Shown: piece after piece, positions 32,551 through 44,740 of the stretch | How the letters are laid out: each line of letters begins with the position of its first letter | How positions within the stretch are numbered: the first letter of the stretch is position 1 | Assembly (NCBI RefSeq): GCF_910592395.1 | Contig: NC_088325.1 | Span: forward strand, 496,001 to 560,000 | Direction: 5' to 3' | Origin: Lineus longissimus | Lineage: Eukaryota; Nemertea; Pilidiophora; Heteronemertea; Lineidae | Length of the DNA stretch: 64,000 nucleotides | Position numbers and translations under genes: made by a program | The notes under the pieces: model-generated | Seen by the model: the letters and a program-made list of their open reading frames with translations, nothing else | Databases searched by the model: none | Told to the model about the DNA's origin: nothing

Positions 32551-34035
32551 ATAACAGAACTCCATGACTATACCACCAATTTTCAGCGGCTCTTTATTTT
32601 TTACAATTCGTGAAAATTTTTACAAAAATGGAATAAAAAAAATCACGATTTTTATTTCGGCGGATTACGAAACTCCATTCGGTTTTTCTGATCAACATTT
32701 TTTTCCTTGATTTTTATTTTCGTGAATCTCCGATTTCATTGCGGCCAAAACCTGTTCGGTCTTTTCAGTATTGGAGAAAATAAAAACCTGGCTATTTTGT
32801 ATCTGGGAATCATGCTTGAGAACGACCCTGTTCTCGTTTCTCATCAGACCGATGAATAGCCTATCATATTTCCGTTATGTCCATGAGATAGGAAACCGAA
32901 ACTACACCAACTGTGATGGGATAAGGGACCATCTCAGACTTAGCTGATACCAAAACTCATCAAACCATAGTGTCCCATTGGCATCACTGATCGTCAATGG
33001 ACAGCAAAAGAAGTTATGAAGACTACCCAAAACCCCCTCCCCTGATAAAACTAAACAAATAAATATTTTGGCTTAAGTATGTTCTGAGATGGTCCCTAAT
33101 TCAAAATTCCTAATCTGATAAAATGATTGCCTGTGTGCAAACGAGAGGAATGGATACGTTGCCTGATCCTTCCGATATACGAATTGGATTGAAGCTTTTC
33201 TACGGTGGACCGTAGGGAATGCTTTACGAGTTCAAACACGTTCGAAATGTTCCAATTGTGGTAGCGATATCTCTAAACGTGGTCTAAGTAGGAATTAAGT
33301 CAAACTTATAATATTCACATAAAAAGTCTACCAGAAATGACGATACTACTCTACTAAAGGCCTACTCATCGTTCAAAAATTCGAAAATTAAAGTTCAATT
33401 TGAATATTCACAATTTTCTAAATACGCGCTGAATGTAAATTTCAGCAATGCCGGCATCCACACCGATCTACAAATACTCCAAATGCCAAGTTTCAGCGAA
33501 TTGCGTGCATAGTAACGACAGTACGACGGCAATGTTTATTTCAGTTTTGGCCAAGATATACAATGAAAACAACCAGCCTCGTTCCCGTCACCGCCCCTAC
33601 GCATCGCCTTATGTGGGAATAGCTCCATCTGCTTTACGGAGCTATCGATCGACCACCCAGATACCACGAGATCTCGCAGTAAGGTGCGTGATTCACCGGG
33701 CTGGAACACCACAGCTTGGGTCTTCGATATAATTTGCCGTCTGTAAACACATACAACATATAAAATATTTGAAAAAATGAATCTGACCAAAAGAAGAAAA
33801 TGCCCCTATTGAACTTTTTTCTTCATAGTGACGTCATAGGTGGCTGTATAAAATGGATGGCATCAAAATTACGGTGTTTGTTGAAAAATACTGCAAGTGC
33901 ATCAGACATGTCAGATGCACGTGACATCACCATGACATAATCGATACACATTTATTGCCATATTTTGTTTCATTTGTAATGAGAAGGCAGAGGTTGAAAG
34001 TGACAACACCACAGCCATTAGCGTATTTGAAATTG
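32551..34035. other. No gene seen
   Basis: AT-rich; 32580-32760 has alternating CACGATTTTTATTT / GTGAAAATTTT blocks like the repeat at 58570-58880. A 94-codon frame at 33448-33732 has no recognisable domain. Confidence 0.35.
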
Positions 34036-34134
34036 CAGTAGAACCTCCCGTAGCGGACACCTCTCTATTAAGGACAGCACTTGTCAGTCCCGAGGGTGTC
34101 CTTAATAGAGACTAGTTTCTACTGTACCTTTGAT
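34036..34134. mobile_element. MITE family A, 99-bp internally deleted copy
   Basis: CAGTAGAACCTCCCGTAGCG ... TTTCTACTG with TA at the right side. The central AATTTGGGACC region present in full copies is missing. Confidence 0.85.
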
Positions 34135-36019
34135 AGTTATTTGATTCAAACAATTATGTAAACGTATTCTTTTCAGTTTCGACACCACATGACACCATGT
34201 TCCCCCTGAAGCGCTTTAGCATGAAGGGCATGGTTGTTATCTCTTAAAATCCTATATCTAAAGCAGATCTAAAACGCCAGGTTCAAATTCAACCGTCTGT
34301 TGTAAAATACTCAAACAAGGAGTACTGTATTTATATTCAAAAGTAGCGATCAGTGCGTTTCATGTGGCGTTGAATTTAGGTTCCACTATCATTACTTTAC
34401 CTCTTAAAATCCTACATTCAAAGCGAATCTAAAACGCCCGGTTCGATATCAACAATCAGTGCGTTTAATGCGGTGTTGAATTGAGCATTAACGATAACAA
34501 CACATCCGTAACATGTAACCCCACTTTTCACTGCGAATAAAAATATCTGGTTAAGTAATTGCAGTTGTGCTCTCGTGACTGTTTGACTTGGATTATACGC
34601 TGGCTCAGCTTTTGCCTTATCTTTTCTAGTGAGATGTGGGGTAGGGAATGACTATCATTATCACTGAGCGAAAGAAATCACAATTTTGGATTGAAATCTC
34701 ACAGTTTCTGGCTATGTTTCATCTTTAGAATGAAATCAACAGGTTGAATGAGGTGAATTGACAATCATTTTACCAACCTACACTTTTGAAAATAAGGGTA
34801 TTTTGATATTTCAGGGCATACCTCGGTGCATACATGCACAGCGCAATGCACTCTCGGTGCATACATGCACAGCGCAATGCACTCTCGGTGCATACAAATG
34901 AGCATGCCGTCAGCAATCCCACTTCAAAAGCGCTTTTCTCTTATGTAATCAATGCTCAAGTGATCCTCTATCGATAATACGAAACCATACTTGCTCTCCT
35001 ACTTTGAAATCCATGGGGTGTGGTTGCTCCGATATTTTGATGATGTATTTTCGTAACCACATGATCAGCAGGCATTGAAAAAGTAACTCCCTTACTACAG
35101 TTTCCACGACTGGAAATAATCAATTTGTTTGTCGATGTTCACTGTTACAGAGGGAAATTGACGATGTGCAGAATCACCCCTCAGGCACGAGTCCGTCACC
35201 ATTTGAACATGGTGCAGCAAATCACGGCTTTGTTGACAGCCTCTTCACTGCTTTGAACCCCTTTCCAGAAAACACCTTCGAAAATAGGCAGATTTTGTGT
35301 TATCTAAGACTAGATAGGTTGATTCCTGTGGAGATACTATTTTCATTTTTAATATTCATTTCCTAAATCAGTATACGATTCTCAAATAAAAACAAAGGTA
35401 GTGCATTCTTGCAATTGGTTTGAGTGCGACAAAAGATACAATACAATACATTTTCAAGATTTCAAAAATAAAACACCATCACCTGCTTTGTTATCTATAA
35501 GAGTAGAGATGGACATATTTTTCTTACCACGTTCTAGTCAAAATGAAAGGATATCATCCTCTATCGCTACCCACTGGTTGTAACCTTGATGTCGTTGGAA
35601 TCTTATAAGCTCTTTGAGACGCTGCAATAGCCTGATTAACAGCTATTGAAAAAAATACGGTTTATAGTTGCGCGACAAAAAAGGTACTGTAGCCTTCTCT
35701 GAATGTCCAATTACAAATTTCCTTTGACATTTTTGAACTACAATGATTCTAGCTTATTCAATGACACATTTGCATCGACTTTTTGCCAGCGGATGTATGA
35801 GACATCGGATTTATGAGAGATTTTATGGTAAAGCCTGTAATGGGTTGGTGTGTAGCGCAGTATGTCGACGGAAAGGTATCTGGATTAGGCTTGAAACACT
35901 GTAGTTAGACTCTTCAATGTGCTATTTGAAAACTTACAATGTAAAAACATTTGAGTCGTAATACAAGCGAATTTAGGAAAAATCGGAGCTCCATCCGAGT
36001 AGTGTTAGATGAGGCAGCC
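34135..36019. other. No gene seen; small tandem repeat at 34822-34896
   Basis: CTTAAAATCCTA...AAAGC...TCTAAAACGC phrases occur twice (about 34242 and 34402), a local duplication of about 160 bp. No coding signal. Confidence 0.35.
34822..34896. repeat. 31-bp tandem repeat, 2.4 units
   Basis: Units CTCGGTGCATACATGCACAG + CGCAATGCACT at 34822 and 34853, then a partial unit at 34884. Each unit contains the palindrome-like TGCATACATGCA. Confidence 0.95.
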
Positions 36020-36200
36020 AATACCGACACTGCGGTATCAATTTCTACCATAAAACACCTCAAATGTGATATCTTTTAATATTTTAAGCATAATCCAACG
36101 AAACTCTGCCTTTGGCACATTTGACACGAGGTTATAGTTGTCTCACCATCTCTCTTTGGTCAAGCGAGGCTTATACACAAGCCATTATCTGAATAAATAA
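36020..36200. repeat. Dispersed repeat family H, second copy
   Basis: GTATCAATTTCTACCATAAA, ACACCTCAAATGTGATATC and CGAGGCTTATACACAAGCC correspond in order to 23590-23770. Confidence 0.55.
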
Positions 36201-36809
36201 AAACAAAACATTTCAACCAAGTTGTTCAATAACTCTGAACAGTACAGACAGCACGATATCACCATTCATGTGGAGCTGTTAGATTCTTTCACATCCATGA
36301 GCATGTCTCCAAAACTGGACTTGTTTGGTGCAGTCTGGCCGTGGTAAGACAACGAAGGATCAATTTTGATCGTGCAATCTTGAGATACATTTGTCCTGTC
36401 AAGTCTGTTTGTTTGTTAGTAAGCGAGAGTAGAACCAACTTCCACCCAAGCCGGTGGATCAACCACGCTGTTGCGCCATCAGTGCACCATTCACCAGTCA
36501 GTCCTTAGAAGTACATGTAGATACATACAAATAGACCCTTGGCCCTGGGGTAGCCAGTGCGCAGGCACATCTCCTGGGGGGTGGACCCGATGTGATATAA
36601 ATGTACATGAAGTGCCTCTAACGACATGACAACATACCTCTATGGCCCAAACATGGATGTCTTCGAAGATAGACTGAACGGTTGCTTTCCAGGCCTTGCA
36701 GGCAAATTTGGATATTGGTCGCCTAGTTAGAAGGAGATACTCTTTGACTGACTAGACCCTCCTCTTGCATTACAAGCCTCCCTATAAGTTATTCTCAAGA
36801 GACCTACTG

Positions 36810-36887
36810 AACCAAAAATCAAAACCAGTGTCCTTAATAGAGAGGTTGTCCAGCTAACAGAGGTGTCCGGTAAGGGAGGTTCCACTG
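36810..36887. mobile_element. MITE family A, right-end fragment
   Basis: GTGTCCTTAATAGAGAGGTT ... AGGGAGGTTCCACTG followed by TA. Confidence 0.7.
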
Positions 36888-37287
36888 TACATGGTATTTC
36901 ATCGGCAAAGAAAAGTGAAACTCACATAGACTTTGTCCTATCCTTTAACCCGCTAAGCGTTGCCCATACGGTTTTATTGGGAACTCTACGATGCAGAAAA
37001 CCGACAGCCTGCAGGGTTATCTTTTTTGTCGTTATGTGACGGATCATGTTTACACCACCAGATGGCCGTGAAGTGGCTACCTTCGAAAGGATCTTCTGTC
37101 GCGTGATCTCCAGCTATTTCAGATGATGCTTTTGCTATGGAGCACCACAAAAAACTTGCCATCGGCAAAGGTTGGAAGAACGTGTTTGAGATACACAATC
37201 TTCTTTGCGTGGGGGAAGGTGTTATTTGAAGATTCTCTGCGTGGATGGGGCTCGTCAACCATCGTCTGTCCTCTCGTCGGTGGAAAG
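36888..37287. other. No gene seen
   Basis: Minus-strand frames here overlap family C sequence and lack coding hallmarks. Confidence 0.3.
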
Positions 37288-37600
37288 ATCTTAAAGGGAA
37301 ACCTGGGCGTGGTAGTTACCTGGCCAGGAGGATAATACCCCTGCTGGCCACCATGCGGCTCTACCTGTAGTATCACACAAATACTGATCTCTAATTAGAA
37401 CTTTCGCCAGTGTTGCAAGGCAGCATTGTTCAGGGCTTGTGAAGTTCAGGCAAGTCAATGGTTACCCCCTCTCTAGTGCAGTGTCTATTGCAGTTCAATG
37501 ATTTTTCAGTTATCCTGAGAAGTTACGGCCCAGCTGGAAGCCCTTTTGAAAAACCAACATATCTGATGCCAAAGTTGTCCCAGCCTTGATCAGTGGTTGG
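37288..37600. mobile_element. MITE family C, copy with decayed right end
   Basis: Left end TTAAAGGGAAACCTGGGCGT, then TTACCTGGCCAGGAGGATAA and ACCCCTGCTGGCCACCATGC. Interior TACTGATCTCTAATTAGAAC parallels 16838. The right end GATGCCAAAGTTGTCCC is degenerate. Confidence 0.65.
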
Positions 37601-38708
37601 TTCAGAGGCGGACGTAACCAATACGCAAAACCCACGGGGGATGCCACTCAATCAGGCTTGGCCGCAAGACTTATAGTAGAAGACTAATCTGATATCCAAC
37701 CAAGACGGATGGCCTCAGCCACCGGGCTTCTAATCGGAGGCATACACACTCCGGTGTTTCAAAAGCTTGATGAAACTTCTAAGTGTTTCTCGGTACGCAC
37801 AAATATGCATCCACTACGAAAAATCCGCTAAAGGTATTTGAGATTATGAAAAACCTTTAAGGCTACTGTGATAAACCTTTTGGAGCTTTTTATTTCGCTT
37901 AAAAAGCTTTATCGGGTGGATATTGTGTTCGCCAAAAAACCCAACAAGAACTTTATTTCTGAGAGTGTAAGTTTACGACAGTATTTGGCCAAGTTTTTCA
38001 TGTGTTTGTGCGACATATCGCCAATAGAGTGTCAGGTACCTGTGCGATGGATTTCCTGGGTGAGATCCCATGACACTGCCGCCTGATCGTATAACTTTGG
38101 CTGATAATGATCTTTCTAGCCATGTTTTGTTTTGGCATGCTAAAAACAAAGTCCGCAAGATGAAACACTGGCGTCATACGATTGTGTATACAAATGTATT
38201 TTGTAACATGAGTTTTCAGGGCGGATGTTACAAGCCATTTGGTGGTTGATTTTGATACGTGGCCACTGTCTATGATTGATGGTTGCTACCCGAGGGAACT
38301 CTATTTCTTATGTCGCAAAGGGAGATCATATGCTTAATTTGGTGCTTTTTGATACTGTTTCCGCGGCTACCAGCAGCAAAAAAACCGTCAAGGCAAACGC
38401 CAGCAAAATGTCAGAACTCAGCATTTCCTTTGCAGACTTTTGAGTCCTTGGTTAACTATTTCAATATTTGAGACGAGGCTGCAGGGACGCATGATGATTA
38501 ACTAACAACACATGAATTGCCCAGGGGAAGATCATATGTCACTTAACGTAGGTCGCGCAAGTATTTACAGAAATGCTTCACTCGACACACAGACTCAATG
38601 GGTCTTCGTGAAGTTTGTGTAATATTCCGTAAAAGTGAATATACAGAAAGCAACAAGTACAAACTTCTCACAGAAGGGAGAAAAACAGCGCGCCTGTGTT
38701 TTATGGGA
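37601..38708. other. No gene seen
   Basis: AT-rich unique sequence; no splice-flanked frame. Confidence 0.3.
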
Positions 38709-38745
38709 CCAATGGTTAACAATTTAGGTGTCTCACGTGACGTCA
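38709..38745. promoter_or_regulatory. Orphan cluster of CCAAT, CACGTG and TGACGTCA motifs
   Basis: CCAAT at 38709-38713, E-box CACGTG at 38734-38739 overlapping a perfect CRE TGACGTCA at 38738-38745. Spacing is promoter-like, but I see no first exon on either side, so function is only suggested. Confidence 0.3.
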
Positions 38746-39573
38746 TCATACGCCATGCTGGAGGGACGGACAAAAGAAAGTGAGGTCAAATGCCCGTGAC
38801 CGCATTATTGATCTTCAGTTAAGTCCGGGACGATATCATTGTTCTGTCCACTAAATATGACTGACCATGAAAACACTCTATACATGTACATATGACAATA
38901 CAATAGTATGGTGTCGAAATCTGGGTGTCAGTGAAAGCTTTTGTTTCTTACCAACTCTTGTCGTAAAGAAAGCAACATGCTGTCACAGAAACAGCTGGCA
39001 GACGAAGCCACATTCAGTTGTATATTTCATGTAGCATATGGGATGCTAAGCGTTCTCGTTTACCATTGCAGTAACAACCAACTGTAATATAGCTGGTTGG
39101 ATGCTTCTCGGAAAATAACCTTTGTCGCCATTGCGTGATCTTTCAGCTTCTGTGCTTTTTGATGCTCTTTTCGTAGCTCATCAAAAACCACGTGACATGG
39201 TCCATCACCAAAACATCGTCTTTTAGATGAAGTATCATTCGATAGGGGAAACGAATTGTAATATATCATTTGGTGTTCTGAACACACTTGTTTATCTAAA
39301 GCCATTTTTGCAGATTGCGTTGGACTGGTCTTTGTGCAGTGGATCATTAATTTCCGGTAATGGCCCCAGAATACTATAGTCGCATGGTCAGAGTAAATTG
39401 ACCAGTAATTTACGGTTTGCACTAAAATAAACGGTTGTCACGCTTTGCCGTTTGGGTGACATCAATGATACTTGAATCTTATATCGGCCTATAGATCATG
39501 CTATGGGCTGTTATAATTGCGAATCTATGAGGAATTCTATCTTTTCGACATCATTACCGGATTGAGGACGGCA

Positions 39574-39576
39574 GTT

Positions 39577-39663
<87 letters not shown>

Positions 39664-39738
39664 GAGTCACCGTCGTCGAGTCGTCGTCGTCGTCGTCGCC
39701 GTCGTCGCCGCCGTCGTCGTCGTCGTCGTCGTCGTCGT
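39574..39738. repeat. (GTC)n trinucleotide microsatellite, about 55 triplets
   Basis: Nearly pure GTC for the first 28 triplets, then interrupted by GAGTCACC and GCC variants. Poly-Val, poly-Ser and poly-Arg/Thr frames come from it and are not genes. Confidence 0.97.
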
Positions 39739-40389
39739 CATCTTATTTCTTGAGTTCCTCGATAATGAGGGGCAACAGAGTGACGTGCATATTGCAAGTG
39801 GTTTATGTTGGCCTTTGCTGTGGCCGCTGACATTAAAGATATTGAGTGCTACTCTCACCTCTGCCACGGGAGACTACTTCCACTTTGTAGTGACGATTAC
39901 TACAAAGCGGAAGGAACACTGGAGTCGAGGTTATCCATGTTTGCAAAGTAGTCGCTTGTTTAAAAATCATAATATCGAGCCACAATTTAGAATGCCTGGA
40001 TAAGTCTCCGGGGACTGTCATCCACTTTACAGTCATGGACCTGAACATCCGAATGCAATCGTTGACATGATCTAAATGGCAATTGCCTTTGAGTGGGCAA
40101 TGTGCTGGTATGGTTGCGCTGGTAAAAACTGGTTAGCCTACTACATGTAGTAGAAAGTATTTATCTGATCTGATGTCATGTATGCATTCAGGCAAAATGT
40201 CGATGATTATCTGAAATATTCGATGTTTTGGTTGGTGAACTTGTACGGCTGAATCCGGGGTTCCCTCATCTAGAGTATCCGCCAGTTGCAAAGAGCAATG
40301 GGGCTTTTGTTCTGGTCTCTCTGGAACGATGCGTAGGTTGAGGCCGGGGTTCAGTTCCCTTGTCTCCTTGCGTGTTTATTCAGAAAACT
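39739..40389. other. No gene seen
   Basis: No coding or repeat structure recognised. Confidence 0.3.
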
Positions 40390-41340
40390 GTCCATGCAAC
40401 ATATAAAACTAACGTTTAGTACGTGTGAAAATTCAAGCCCCAATACCAGAGCTGTATACTCATTTTTGTCGTCAATATTCGAATTCCGAGACAAATGTAA
40501 AATCAGACCCCATCAACCTCTCGTCCTGTCATTCTGTCCATCAAGTATCAAGGCTGATCCTGGTAAATTTATTTGGGAAAGAATCTGCTCGTGACGGGGA
40601 CGTCTGTTCCGAGGACCGCCCTTCGAGAGCTGTTTCATTCGTTCCAATACACGAATGTCGGAACGAACGAACAATCGGACCTCATCAATCTCCCTTATCA
40701 TTACTTCCATCTTGATCACAATGTATCGATGCTTTAATCTCCACGACGATCCATCTTGAAGCACGTTAGACCCCTTTTCATCAGGTTGTCTTCAATTTTC
40801 GAAGGTCGAGACAAATTTCCATTCAGATCGAAGCAGTCTCTCTAGTCGACCTTTCCATAATGTTCGCACTGTTTCACTTGATATGATGAAATAACACCCC
40901 AGTGTCCTTTGGGCTTTGTTACTGGAACATGTAGACGTCTTGAGATTACTCAATCAGAGAGCTGTATGTCCCTTTGTCCCCAATTAACGAAGGTCGAGAC
41001 AAATGTACAATCAGATGTCATCAATCTCTCTAGTCCCTGCGTCCTTTATGTTTGTCTTGTCTCAATGCGTTCACCTTCTTCTGTCCTTCTTGGAACATGT
41101 TAGGCGCCTTTTCACCACTTGATATCCTTGATGATGAAATAATAGACCGGTGTCCTGTGGGGTCCATCCTGACGTCTTGAGACTGCTCGATCAGAAAGCT
41201 GTATGTCCCTTTGTCCTCAATTAACGAAGGTCGAGACAAAAGCACAATCAGGCTCACCAATCTATATAGTCACTCTTCCAACATGTGTACCTTGATTCTA
41301 TGCTTTGACCTTCTTGTATCCCTAGATAGTCACATCCTCC
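40390..41340. repeat. Diverged tandem array, about 4-5 units of 165-240 bp
   Basis: GAGACAAATGT-AATCAGA-CATCAA at 40488, 40810, 40998 and 41230, and AGCTGTATGTCCCTTTGTCC at 40962 and 41198, recur in the same order with CTTGAGA-TGCTC-ATCAGA and GATGAAATAA blocks. The best pair is offset 236 bp. Minus-strand frames of 76-83 codons run over units but share no clean protein repeat. Confidence 0.6.
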
Positions 41341-41544
41341 TAGCGCACGACCAGAACTCTTTTATTGATGACGTCTTTCTATCTCTGCTTGAATAGGCCG
41401 CCATTGCCTCCGACTGGAGGAGATTCGATCATTTCGTTATTGTGAGACCGTTAATGCATATCTTGATGCGAAACTTGACGACTCGTGGAGGTCCATGAAA
41501 ACCGTTTAGGTTAAAGACGACATGTATTTGTTATAATTTCATCC

Positions 41545-41665
41545 TGAAGCGAGTACGAATCTTTAGCCGTGGCATACTGAACTTCCAGCGGTATTGCCTC
41601 GTAGCCTCCGCCCATACCCGCGTTGTCTGGAAGCGGAGCAATGTCAATACATTGAGGCTCAAGAT
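41545..41665 (-). repeat. Dispersed repeat family I, minus orientation
   Basis: Its reverse complement contains CTCAATGTATTGACATTGC and GGGCGGAGGCTACGAGGCAA, as does 60185-60345. In both copies one frame reads LNVLTL-x2-FQT-x3-WAEAT. Confidence 0.6.
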
Positions 41666-43523
41666 GTAGCTAAGACTGGTTTCAGTTCAATTCATTGCGA
41701 GAAGGCAATGTATAAAGTACACGTCAGTGACTTCACTACTCTGAAGCTCACTACGTATGCCGGCGAAGAGAACATGGTCGAATACTAGTTTTATGTCTGC
41801 TTGGGGAGTCGATACATCTTGCTTACACCCCAACATGATCATCACTCCTAAATTCTTAATTCAAAGTGGCTGCTTTCTTGTCGGAGACAAATACGTGACC
41901 TTCTATCCAAACTTGCTGCTAGACTGAACAATTTGTTGGCATAGCGTGATGGCGATATATTTAAAGTCAAACATATGCAGCAGTCAGCGCTGATGCAGTG
42001 GTATCGGTATTCTTGATTTAAGACATTGCGGTTTTACGGAATGACATTTTTCATGTTGGCTTTTATTAGAATTTGCAACAGTCAATGCTAATGAAAAAAA
42101 AATTGACATTTTTGACTGATTTAAGATATTAGGAGGTTTAGCCGCAAAGACATTATTGATGTCGAGCATTATGAGATGTAGCGGGCCGGGAGCTATCGGA
42201 GAAGTATCATACATTGACGGATGGCCGGGGTGCTTTTGCTTGCGATAAATGAAAGATTCCATTACTCCGTGACCGTAAACAGACAAACATTTGAATGAAA
42301 TATATTCAGAAAACCTTTCCAAAATCTATGAAAAATGTTAAATACAGAATCGTTAATTCTTTATAGATTTTTTATATCTACTATAAAGATTTTCCATCGT
42401 TCTATAATAATTGAATTTTCATATATTCTCTTTCGATTTCAAACTTTTTTTCATGTACTATGATTTTAAAGATTATTTTAAGCTATACGTGTACGAAGAA
42501 CCTTTATCAAATCAAGTATGGATTAAAGACGATCTAATCTATACTTGGTCGAATCTATAAAAATAAAAATAGATTTAAAAAAATAACAATTCCTTTATGA
42601 GATGCATAAATGGAACTTCCTTTAAAAAAATCTATGTCAAAGAGCTAAAGCACAAGATACATGCACAGCTTTGTAAAGGGTGTCTCAGAACCAGTGCCAC
42701 AGTTCAACTACCTCCATAACACCTGCACCCCTGTCTGCTCCTGCATGATTCCGTCTTCCCACATGTCCCTTGATTCATCTCTCCTTCCACCTTCTGTTCA
42801 AGCATCTGCTAAATTGGCTTTCTCAGGTTGTGAGCCAGCCAGTTCAACTTCTCCGTACGTAGGACTTGGCCCTCAGTCTGCTTCTCATTCTGTCTAACAG
42901 ATCTCCTTCGCTATCTTATACAAGATGTACCGCGCGGAGGAACCTGTTGGTGTATCCTCCTGATATATCAATGACATATCTGCTGCTAATGATTCCATTA
43001 GGCGAGCGTGCAGTTAACTTGCAATTGCATCCGGCTCACGCTTAACGCCACGAGCTCCCTTGATCACCAGTTGTCTCAAGATGATACAGTCATGACAGTG
43101 GTGCGGTCGATCTCCCAGCATTTTCTTTCCCCCGAGGTCCTCGCTTTGTAAAGTACATCCGCGAAACTTGCTAAGAGATGTCGCCCACAGGGTTGTCATC
43201 GCCAGCCATAGGCAGCGTCGTTGAAAGGGTGCTGAGACCTAGTGCAAGATGAGTATTACACGGTGGAGGCAGATTTTTTCATTGTTTGCTCCTTTTAGCC
43301 CCAGTTTCTGGGTAACTTGCAGACAGACAGAAAGGCCTTATTCGTTGTCATAAGGGGTTAGGTACACATAATATAGCCAATACAAGAACCTGCTCGACTG
43401 TTATTGATAACCCAACATGACAGACAAGCATATTAATTGTCCTTTCTCTCTCTGTATAGAACTGTACCGTTTCTACAAAGGAACATAATAACATAATAAT
43501 AATACACGATAGCTTACATGACC
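41666..43523. other. No gene seen; AT-rich
   Basis: 42300-42600 is strongly AT-rich and holds the hairpin at 42513-42547. A 78-codon ATG frame at 42661-42897 has no recognisable domain. YINDIS near 42975 recalls a reverse-transcriptase motif but lacks the FADD box. Confidence 0.3.
42513..42547. repeat. Short hairpin related to 6153-6182
   Basis: CAAGTATGGATTA pairs with TAATCTATACTTG at 12 of 13 positions, 9-nt loop. Confidence 0.6.
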
Positions 43524-43905
43524 TTACCAAAGCCTGTCCAAGGCGCTATAACCTACCAGAGTGGTCCTGAAGCTACCAGGCCTTGAGTTGACTTTTGATA
43601 GCGTCAATGTTTGGAGGGGTTTCACATGCTGGGGAGACCGCTCCCCACTACAGGAGGTCAGGATGAGAAAGGACGATTTACAAAACCTATCCGATGTTTC
43701 TTCACTGAAAGTTAGACAAGGTTTGAAGATCGCTTGTGCTGTGGGTGTCCTTTGGTCGCAGTATGCCATCGGAATACTTTGGTGCAGGTCCGTTCAAAAT
43801 CTCGTTTGCCATGAGCAACACTTTGAAGAGGATCGTTGATTTTACTGGGAGCCAGTGCAACCTATTAAGCGCAGGCAATATGTGCTTAAGGACAAAGTCG
43901 TACAA
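43524..43905 (-). pseudogene. LINE reverse-transcriptase ORF, 3'-end fragment
   Basis: The minus-strand frame 43702-43905 contains LNRLHWLPVKSTILFKVLLM and EILNGPAPKYSDGIL, the typical C-terminal signature (LHWLPV-RI-FK-LLL-ALNG-AP-YL) of many animal non-LTR retrotransposon ORFs. The frame then shifts; a different frame continues to 43524. No reverse-transcriptase core is present, so it is a truncated, broken copy. Confidence 0.65.
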
Positions 43906-43924
43906 TTGTCACAAAGGCATCTTT

Positions 43925-44160
43925 GATTGACAGGTTTCGCAAGTCCTACGGACCACGAACTACGAACTAAGAAGGTCTGTCGACTCATCAAGTCCATTGT
44001 GAATTTCATTACGCGAAACTCGTAAATTATCTTATGTACTTAGTTGTAAGCAGAATCGGGGACATTTTCAAAAAAAGTCGTCTCTAAAGTATATCACATA
44101 TACTTCGTACTTCGTCGTTCGTAGCTCTTCGTAAGGATTGCGAAACCAGCCTAACATTGG
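43925..44160. mobile_element. MITE family F, copy
   Basis: TTGACAGGTTTCGCAAGTCC and ACGAACTACGAAC on the left; CTTCGTCGTTCGTAGCTCTT and GATTGCGAAACCAGCC on the right, inverted copies of each other. Confidence 0.7.
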
Positions 44161-44431
44161 AAACGTGCCCACCACACGAATAGGTATCACTTTTCAGTGC
44201 TTGAATTAAAAGTGAAATCATTAGTTCGAGGCTTTTCACTCTTCTGACAAAGCAAAGCAATCCGTTGTCTTCCTTGATTTTACTACGTGTTTCATGAATA
44301 GTTGACTTGTATTTCGCTAATAGATTATTATACTGGGTGTTCCAAAACACGGATAAATATCAAGGAAATATGTCACTTACCTATTATCATCAAGTTAAGT
44401 ATGAAAAGAGAAGAGAAAAAAATAATGAGTA

Positions 44432-44740
44432 CAGTGGAACCTCGGTAACACGACCACTCATGGGACCGAGGTTGAATGGTCGCGTAACGGGGGTGGTCGC
44501 GACACTGAAATTGAAAATCTGGGGACAAAATGCAAAATGCAAAATTTTGGGGCTGATGATGTTTCTTCATTTTAAGCGGAAAAAAAGTGAAAACATTATT
44601 TGGCTCAGAAATTTTTTTATCCTTCAGGGTTGGATTTGTTCATAAGTTCAAAATTCTGAAAAATTTTCGAAGCCAAATTTTTTTGGGCTGATGATGTTTC
44701 TTCATTTCAAGCAGAAAAAAACATTTGGAATTGAAAAATG
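44432..44740. mobile_element. MITE family B, longest copy
   Basis: CAGTGGAACCTCGGTAACAC after TA, GGGGGTGGTCGCGACACTG, then two GCTGATGATGTTTCTTCATT blocks (about 44550 and 44690). Confidence 0.7.

Noticed and set aside
39517-39867. Poly-Val, poly-Ser, poly-Arg and poly-Thr ORFs
   Set aside because: Translation of a GTC microsatellite.
42930-43010. Reverse-transcriptase YINDI motif
   Set aside because: Isolated, stops nearby and no FADD box; probably chance.
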